A DNA stretch of 64,000 bases from Candidatus Parcubacteria bacterium (GTDB taxonomy: Bacteria > Patescibacteriota > Minisyncoccia > Minisyncoccales > JAGLUP01), in assembly GCA_023134715.1 (NCBI GenBank), contig JAGLUP010000006.1:62001-126000 (forward strand), in the 5' to 3' direction. Positions 58,868-64,000 of the stretch are shown in pieces. The notes beneath the pieces are model-generated. The model did no database searches and had not been told where the DNA came from. It saw nothing but the letters and a program-made list of their open reading frames with translations. A program made the translations under genes and the position numbers. Positions within the stretch are counted from its first letter, which is position 1; each line of letters begins with the position of its first letter.

Positions 58868-60281
58868 AGGTTTCGTGTTCTGTTTCGTGTTTAAGTTTTT
58901 CTTCTAATTCTTGTTTTTCTTTTTTAAATTCCTGCTTTAATTGTTCGGATTGCATTTCTCTCTGTTCAATTTTTTTAATCTCATCTAACGCTTCCCTTAT
59001 TTCTTTTATTCCTTTCTTAAATCCAAACCTGCCTCTGGTTGAAAAATAAAAAATCAAAGACCCTGTTCCTAAAATTAAAACGGTTATGATAAAATAAATT
59101 ATCCACCATGGGAAAAGAACGCCTTTTACCTGAATTCCTCTTCCCTCTATATAAGAAACAAAAGGAGCAATCAGCTGAAATCGAACTTCTCCTTCCTGCC
59201 AGTTCCCTGCTCTGTCATAAGCTCTAATAATAACACTGTATTTCCCTTGTTTTTTATCCGACATTCTAAGAGGAGAAACAGCTTCTGTAAAAAAGGGCTG
59301 CTGAATCGGTATTTGATTAAGGTCTCTTACGCTTACCTCATAATAATCTATCCCTGAATGCGAATCTTGGGTCTCAAAATAAATAAAACGAGAATAAGTT
59401 TCTGCTTGTGGAACAAATTTTTGAGGAGGAGTTTTATCAATTTTTACTGAAAAATGACTGGTCTTTCCCCAAATTCCCTGCTTTTTAGCTCTCAGATGAA
59501 AATACCAAATTCCATCAGCAACATCGGTATAAGATTTAAAACTAATTTCTCCTTCGGAAACAGTATCTGGAACTTCTTTTGGATTTTGAGAAAAACTAAA
59601 ACTAAAATTAGAAAGCCACTCGGCTTTTTCCCAAAAAAAACTGGGATTAGAATCACTATACCAAAGGTCAGAGTCAGGATGAGTTAACGACATTATTTTT
59701 GGTCCCTCGGGATGAGGAATTAAAATTTCGTAAACACCGTTGATATTTGTGGTAAAAATCGGCGTGCCTTTTCCGTCAGACAAAAGCAACTTTGAAGAAT
59801 CTAAAATTTCAATCTTAGCTTTTCCAGACGACTTTGCCCTAAAAGTAATCGTAGAGACCAAACCTGAAGAAGTCATAATTCCTTCAGGCATTCCCCCTTT
59901 AAAAGAAATAGTTCCTCCGCTATTGGAATAACTCGGAGGAACTATCCACTCTGAAATAAAAGATTTTGTTGCTGTGGGAGATGTTACCTGTAAAATCTCC
60001 GGAGGAAATTTTAAATCAAGCTCTACTGCGTTGATTTTCTGATTCTTGGTATCAACATAAACAGAAACAGAAAACGTGCTCCCTACAAAAAAAGTTCCCT
60101 GCGATGGAGCGAGATAAAGCGAAGCCCCTGCCGCCTTTACGGACTGCGCTAAACCGACGCTAAACAAAAACACTAAACCGACACTAAACCAAAAGTTTCG
60201 CGTCTGTTTCGTGTATAAGTTTTGTGTCTGTTTCGTGTCCATAGGTTTCGTGTATAAGTTTCGTGTCTGTTTCGTGTTCAT
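58857..60281 (-). CDS. Cohesin-like membrane-anchored surface protein 3
   Basis: 474 residues. An N-terminal repeat region (MNTKQTRNLYTKPMDTKQTQ) precedes a signal helix. The cohesin-type domain (QGTFFVGSTFSVSVYVDTKNQ, LKFPPEILQVTSP) is followed by SHPDS...SFSQNP and QDSHSGIDYYEVSVRD segments and a membrane helix near 400. A Lys/Glu coiled tail ends HETEHETYGH. Same architecture as 57548-58867; the pair are clear paralogues. Confidence 0.82.
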   Translation of the reverse strand: MNTKQTRNLYTKPMDTKQTQNLYTKQTRNFWFSVGLVFLFSVGLAQSVKAAGASLYLAPSQGTFFVGSTFSVSVYVDTKNQKINAVELDLKFPPEILQVTSPTATKSFISEWIVPPSYSNSGGTISFKGGMPEGIMTSSGLVSTITFRAKSSGKAKIEILDSSKLLLSDGKGTPIFTTNINGVYEILIPHPEGPKIMSLTHPDSDLWYSDSNPSFFWEKAEWLSNFSFSFSQNPKEVPDTVSEGEISFKSYTDVADGIWYFHLRAKKQGIWGKTSHFSVKIDKTPPQKFVPQAETYSRFIYFETQDSHSGIDYYEVSVRDLNQIPIQQPFFTEAVSPLRMSDKKQGKYSVIIRAYDRAGNWQEGEVRFQLIAPFVSYIEGRGIQVKGVLFPWWIIYFIITVLILGTGSLIFYFSTRGRFGFKKGIKEIREALDEIKKIEQREMQSEQLKQEFKKEKQELEEKLKHETEHETYGH

Positions 60282-60286
60282 AAGTT

Positions 60287-61462
60287 TTATGCCAGTTTAA
60301 CGTTCTGCTGTCGGTTTCGTGATTTAATCACCTGCCAAATTATTGCAAGTCCGATTAAAATCAACAAAAGGATAGCCATATCTTTCCATGTCGCTTTATA
60401 TGGTGGTGTAATTTCCGCTATTCTTTTATTTCCCGCTTTATCAATCGTTTTAACTAATATCTTGCTTCTCAAGCTCTGGTCTTCCAGTAAATAAGGACTC
60501 TCCCCTACTTTCCAACCTTTTTTGGCGATTTTTAGCGTCCATATTCGCGGTATTTCGCGTATCTCATAATGCTCAATTCCCGAGGTCTTGTCATCGGCCG
60601 CGAAAACCAAATAATTCTTTCCTTCAATTTCAGTAATTTTTGGCTCAAATTCCTCTGGAGCCGCAGTATCAATCATTGCCCGAAAACTCACTTTCGGTCC
60701 CCACTCTCTTTCGCGACTTTCACGTAAAAGAAAGTAATAAATTCCATCGCCTTGTTCTTTAAAATCATACTCCATCGCTCCCATCCAAAATGCCACTCCC
60801 TCTTTGGGCTCTGGCTCATCTGAAATTTCATCTGGTTCAGCTTGAGGATCTCGGCTTAAAATCCAACTATATTCTGCTCCTTCAACTAAATCCCAATAAA
60901 GAGAAAGTATATTATTGTTATACCATTTATTTTGGTCTGGATGCGATTCAGAGGAAATCCCGGGCAAGCCCTCTGGCTGTTTTAAAATTTCATATTCTCC
61001 TTGTAAAAAATTTGATTGGGCTAACGAACCCTCTCCGTCATTTAATAAAATCTTAGAATTATTTTCAAAAGCAATTTTTGCTTTGCCAAGAGCTTCTGCT
61101 GAAAAAATAATCTTAGCCAATAAGCCGTCTCCCTTGAATCCATTCGGCGTCCCGCCGGCAAAAGAAATTTTTCCATTTTTAAATTCCGGCTTTTTTACAA
61201 AAAATTTTAAAATTGAATCTCCTTTGCTGAAATCAATCGCTTCTAATAAATTTGAAGGAAATGTTAAATACGCCTCAACCGCGTTTATTTCTTCTCCCTC
61301 AGTGTCTATTCTAAGCTCGGTTAAAAAACTATCTCCTTGATAAATTGTCTGCGATTGCGGCGCCAAATATAAACTCGCCGCCTGGCCTCCAAAAGGCCAC
61401 ACTAAACAGACACTAAACAAAACACTAAACAGAATCGAAACCTTTTTATTTTTTTGAACCAT
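60287..61462 (-). CDS. Cohesin-like membrane-anchored surface protein 4
   Basis: 391 residues. Signal peptide MVQKNKKVSILFSVLFSVCLV, whose hydrophobic core is encoded by the same 11-bp repeat family read in another frame. Then a cohesin-type domain (QTIYQGDSFLTELRIDTEGEE, LTFPSNLLEAIDF), the shared SHPDQNKWYNNN and DDKTSGIEHYEIRE segments and a C-terminal membrane helix near 370 with a short basic end. Confidence 0.82.
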   Translation of the reverse strand: MVQKNKKVSILFSVLFSVCLVWPFGGQAASLYLAPQSQTIYQGDSFLTELRIDTEGEEINAVEAYLTFPSNLLEAIDFSKGDSILKFFVKKPEFKNGKISFAGGTPNGFKGDGLLAKIIFSAEALGKAKIAFENNSKILLNDGEGSLAQSNFLQGEYEILKQPEGLPGISSESHPDQNKWYNNNILSLYWDLVEGAEYSWILSRDPQAEPDEISDEPEPKEGVAFWMGAMEYDFKEQGDGIYYFLLRESREREWGPKVSFRAMIDTAAPEEFEPKITEIEGKNYLVFAADDKTSGIEHYEIREIPRIWTLKIAKKGWKVGESPYLLEDQSLRSKILVKTIDKAGNKRIAEITPPYKATWKDMAILLLILIGLAIIWQVIKSRNRQQNVKLA

Positions 61463-61832
61463 AGATTCTTCTAATTATTTGCACACCATCTGGCATGCCG
61501 AAATTTATAAGATAACCTAATTTATAACCAGAAACTTTCAAATAATACCAAAATTGTTTAATATCTTCCTGTATTAAATTAGGTTTAACTTTTAATTCAA
61601 TAAAAATAATATTATTTACTACTAAATCTGGAATATAAGTACCTACCTTTTTATTATTATATAAAATATCAATTCTTTTTTCTTTCTCTACAGCCAAGCT
61701 CTTGTTTTTCAAACCTAAATAAAATGAGTTTTGATAAACCTTTTCTTTGTGCCTATTTCTAAATTGTTTATAAATATCAAAAGCCACTCCTTGAATAATA
61801 TATGATTCTTGTTTATATAATAATTCTGCCAT
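61446..61832 (-). CDS. GxxExxY family PD-(D/E)XK-like protein
   Basis: 128 residues. QGVAFDIYKQFRNRHKEKVYQNSF, then YIPDLVVNNIIFIELKV (Asp, Glu-x-Lys) and LKVSGYKLGYLINFG follow the GxxExxY family; the Gly-x-Gly of the motif is lost (NRHKEKVY) but Glu and Tyr remain. Likely a small nuclease-fold protein of unknown role. It sits between the cohesin and dockerin genes and overlaps the former by 17 bp. Confidence 0.8.
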   Translation of the reverse strand: MAELLYKQESYIIQGVAFDIYKQFRNRHKEKVYQNSFYLGLKNKSLAVEKEKRIDILYNNKKVGTYIPDLVVNNIIFIELKVKPNLIQEDIKQFWYYLKVSGYKLGYLINFGMPDGVQIIRRIYGSKK

Positions 61833-61904
61833 AAGTTTAGAGTCAGTTTCGTGTAGAGTTTAGTGTCGGTTTAGTGCAGGATAATTTTTAACTTATGTTA
61901 AAAA

Positions 61905-62855
61905 TTATCCTGTCCATTGATACATCATTATTGAAAAATCAATAATGCTTACATTTCCGTCAAAATTAATATCAGCGCATTTATTTGACGGCCTGGCTTG
62001 CTCCCAAAAGTAAAGCAGAATGCTGAAATCTATTATATTCACGCTTCCATCAAAATTTAAATCCGCTCCCTGACAGACTAAGGCGCCTGGCGACACGACC
62101 AAAAAAGAAAGGGTTTGAGAAAATGGGCTCTGCTCGCCCTCGCCGAAAAGAGCTTTGGCCCGGGCTTTATGCTCTGCTTCTTCTAAAAAACCAGTATTTA
62201 ATTTATATGACCATTTTCCATTTTCGCTGGCGCCAGTTGTCTTTACAGTTTCCTTTGAGGAAATAAAAATATTAACCTGGCTCTCTGGAAATGCCTGACC
62301 AAGAATATCAACAATGTTTCCTTTTTCCACATGGGTCGGAGTAAGGGCTATCGTAGGTGAAATGAAAATCCCTGAGATAGTAGTGGTCATCTTAGCTAAA
62401 ACGCTCACTGTAAAACTTAAAGTAACCGATTTTCTTGCATCAGAATCTTCAGCGAAAATTCCAAAAGTGCAAACCCCGCCCGACAGCCCTGTTAATTCTT
62501 TTTCAAACAGACCTGATTTTTCAGCAAAAAAAGTGGCTGCAACTTTCCCGTTTTTTAAAATAGTTAAAAAAGCATTAGGATAAGCTCTGCCTTTTAAAAT
62601 AACCTTTCCCGGCGATACTATTATTGTTCCTCCGCTGCCGCCGCCAGAAGGCGGAGGCTCGGGTTCTTCGCCAAATTCACGCACAGTAGCTGTTGTAGAA
62701 ATATCTACCGTTGAATCACCCTGACAATAATTTAAATTTACAGCTAAAAAAAATGTTAAAGCAAAAATTATTCCGAAAAATAAAACTACGAATCTTGCAT
62801 TTCTTTTCGTGTTCTGTTTCGTGTCTGTTTCGTGTCTGTTTCGTGTCTTCTCCAT
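61905..62855 (-). CDS. Secreted dockerin type I protein
   Basis: About 316 residues. Start at the ATG in METRN-like sequence (MEKTRNRHETDTKQ), built of an 11-bp repeat. A signal helix (FVVLFFGIIFALTFFLAV), a Gly-rich linker, two Ig-like domains (GRAYPNAFLTILKNGK, GQAFPESQVNIFIS) and a C-terminal dockerin pair follow. The dockerin repeats are ADLNFDGSVNIIDFSILLYFW and ADINFDGNVSIIDFSIMMYQW, each with Ca-binding Asp/Asn positions. It could bind the cohesin-like proteins encoded next to it. Confidence 0.88.
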   Translation of the reverse strand: MEKTRNRHETDTKQNTKRNARFVVLFFGIIFALTFFLAVNLNYCQGDSTVDISTTATVREFGEEPEPPPSGGGSGGTIIVSPGKVILKGRAYPNAFLTILKNGKVAATFFAEKSGLFEKELTGLSGGVCTFGIFAEDSDARKSVTLSFTVSVLAKMTTTISGIFISPTIALTPTHVEKGNIVDILGQAFPESQVNIFISSKETVKTTGASENGKWSYKLNTGFLEEAEHKARAKALFGEGEQSPFSQTLSFLVVSPGALVCQGADLNFDGSVNIIDFSILLYFWEQARPSNKCADINFDGNVSIIDFSIMMYQWTG

Positions 62856-62945
62856 TGTTATATTATAACAAAAAATCACCCAATTTAAAACATTGAATGA
62901 TTTTATATTTTTCGTGTCGGTTTAGTGTTTTTGTTTTGTGTCGGT

Positions 62946-63869
62946 TTAGCGCGACTCTCCTCTAATTAAAATCCTGACTGCTGCTGCCCATCTTCTTCGA
63001 GTTAAGATAAGCAATATTATAAATATTAATAATCCTAAAACGACTTTCCATGGAAACGCCCAAAAAGTAATAACTTTTGACTCTAAGGGAATATTGCCTG
63101 CCCCATAAGTTCCACTCAAGGTAGCAATATATTTTCCTCCCCAAAGCCATTTTTGATTCCAAGAGGCCTCAAACTTTCTTACAGAACTCGGCAGAACACT
63201 TTTTTGAACCAAAGGAATTTCCGCTACCTTTTTGCCTTGCAAGTCAGTAATACTTATAGAAGCGCTTGCCCTTGAATGAATTGTTCCTAAATTTTCAAAT
63301 TTGATTTCAAAAGGAATCGGTCCGTATTCAAAATAATTTCGCGGAGCGCTAAACTCTTTTACTATTAAATTCTCTTTCATTTCTCCGGGAACTGTTAATA
63401 AAACCAAAGCGCCAACTCTTGGAATTATTGAAGCTCCGGTTATTCCGGGTCCAGTAACTCCTGTAGAACCAGCTATAACTGTGCCGTAATGCCCGCCCGG
63501 CTCTGCGTTCTCTGGAATTCTTATAGTAAATTTTATTTTTTTCTCTTCTTTTGGCGTTAAAATAAATTTTTCGTGCTCGCATTTTGTCCATCTGGCAAGA
63601 GAATAACTTTCGGTTTCCGCGGGTTCAACAATCACATGTCCTGACTCTCCGGTAGGAACAATATCTTCTATTGTCATTTTCACTGAAATTGTATGTTCTG
63701 AACTTGGATTACCTACTTTAATATAATTTTCAATCACATCTCCCGGATTTCCTGTTATTTCAAAAGTTAAAGGCGAAAGCCCAATACCAGGCGCGTCTGC
63801 AAAAACTGCCTGACTCAAAATCATTCCTCCAATAGCCAAAATTAGAAAAAGAAAGTTTTTTCTTTTCAT
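62946..63869 (-). CDS. DUF916-type (WxL-interacting) surface protein
   Basis: 307 residues. Signal peptide (MKRKNFLFLILAIGGMILSQ), then the DUF916 layout: GIGLSPLTFEITGNPGDVIENYIKVGNPS, FTIRIPENAEPGGHYGTVIAGS. A C-terminal membrane helix (VVLGLLIFIILLILT, about 275-292) and a basic tail follow. In Gram-positives DUF916 proteins bind WxL proteins on peptidoglycan. Ribosome site AAAGG lies before ATG. Confidence 0.8.
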   Translation of the reverse strand: MKRKNFLFLILAIGGMILSQAVFADAPGIGLSPLTFEITGNPGDVIENYIKVGNPSSEHTISVKMTIEDIVPTGESGHVIVEPAETESYSLARWTKCEHEKFILTPKEEKKIKFTIRIPENAEPGGHYGTVIAGSTGVTGPGITGASIIPRVGALVLLTVPGEMKENLIVKEFSAPRNYFEYGPIPFEIKFENLGTIHSRASASISITDLQGKKVAEIPLVQKSVLPSSVRKFEASWNQKWLWGGKYIATLSGTYGAGNIPLESKVITFWAFPWKVVLGLLIFIILLILTRRRWAAAVRILIRGESR

Positions 63870-63910
63870 TAGAAATTTTTCCTTTACCCTTTAATTAATA
63901 AACGCGGGAT

Positions 63911-64000
63911 TTAAGGAGCTGCGGCAACCATGGTTAAAGTAATAGTATCAGTATAGCTTCCATTCTCCTTATTCGCGACACAAGACGCTTTAATTACCAT
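63911..64000 (-). CDS. C-terminal end of a surface protein (partial)
   Basis: Only the last 29 codons are in the window: VIKASCVANKENGSYTDTITL, TMVAAAP, stop. A beta-strand ending in SYTDTITLTM with Ala-Pro is like the end of secreted beta-sandwich proteins, for example WxL or DUF4402-type domains; too short to assign. It precedes the DUF916 gene in the same direction, as WxL partners do. Confidence 0.45.
   Translation of the reverse strand: MVIKASCVANKENGSYTDTITLTMVAAAP

Overview
The window is a low-GC, gene-dense bacterial chromosome segment, almost entirely transcribed from the minus strand. Several features point to a Patescibacteria/CPR lineage, most likely a Parcubacteria-type organism: a full S10-spc-alpha ribosomal cluster that lacks rpmD (uL30), short versions of standard enzymes (AlaRS without its C-terminal domain, a short L13), lysine-rich tails on ribosomal proteins, an RpoA with no alpha-CTD, and many short palindromes inside and between genes. 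No tRNA, rRNA or CRISPR array was recognised. The standard bacterial stop codons appear to apply.

Layout, left to right. 1-7.6 kb: partial mreB, murA (Cys115 replaced by Asp), two NUDIX genes, an MFS transporter, small genes with strong solo promoters, a PEGA-domain protein and a Cas4-like nuclease. 7.6-11.7 kb: rpsI-rplM-rplQ-rpoA-rpsD-rpsK-rpsM-rpmJ-infA. 11.7-22.3 kb: a housekeeping block inserted between infA and map (alaS, mnmA, ykuK-like, DUF92, tpiA, galT, GT2). 22.3-33.3 kb: map-adk-secY and the spc and S10 genes up to rplD. 33.3-35.1 kb: three plus-strand promoter-small ORF-terminator cassettes plus a candidate ncRNA, sitting between rplD and rplC and so splitting the S10 operon. 35.1-43.1 kb: rplC-rpsJ-tuf and fusA-rpsG-rpsL, with toxin-antitoxin genes and remnants interleaved. 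43.2-54.1 kb: protease, nucleases, ndk, ComEC-like hydrolase, a 6S-like RNA candidate, sn-glycerol-1-phosphate dehydrogenase, an Fe-S/redox set, MscS and SGNH hydrolase. 54.2-55.5 kb: a TFIIB-like zinc ribbon peptide and a PaaX/Cas2-like gene flanked by two copies of a 36-bp palindrome. 55.5-64 kb: a cell-surface locus with an SdpI-like protein, four membrane-anchored cohesin-like proteins, a GxxExxY nuclease-like protein, a secreted dockerin protein and a DUF916-type protein.

The least expected structure is in the repeats. Six copies of a 100-160 bp foldback element sit directly 3' of minus-strand genes, all in one orientation. A 36-bp palindrome centred on CGATCG occurs four times. GC-rich palindromes are translated in frame in rpsI, rplV and a PEGA protein. 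An 11-bp repeat family is read in different frames to give hydrophobic signal-peptide cores, polar N-termini and charged C-termini in the cohesin/dockerin locus. The strongest candidates for an undescribed system are the cassette island inside the S10 operon and the cohesin-dockerin surface locus with its repeat-built ends.
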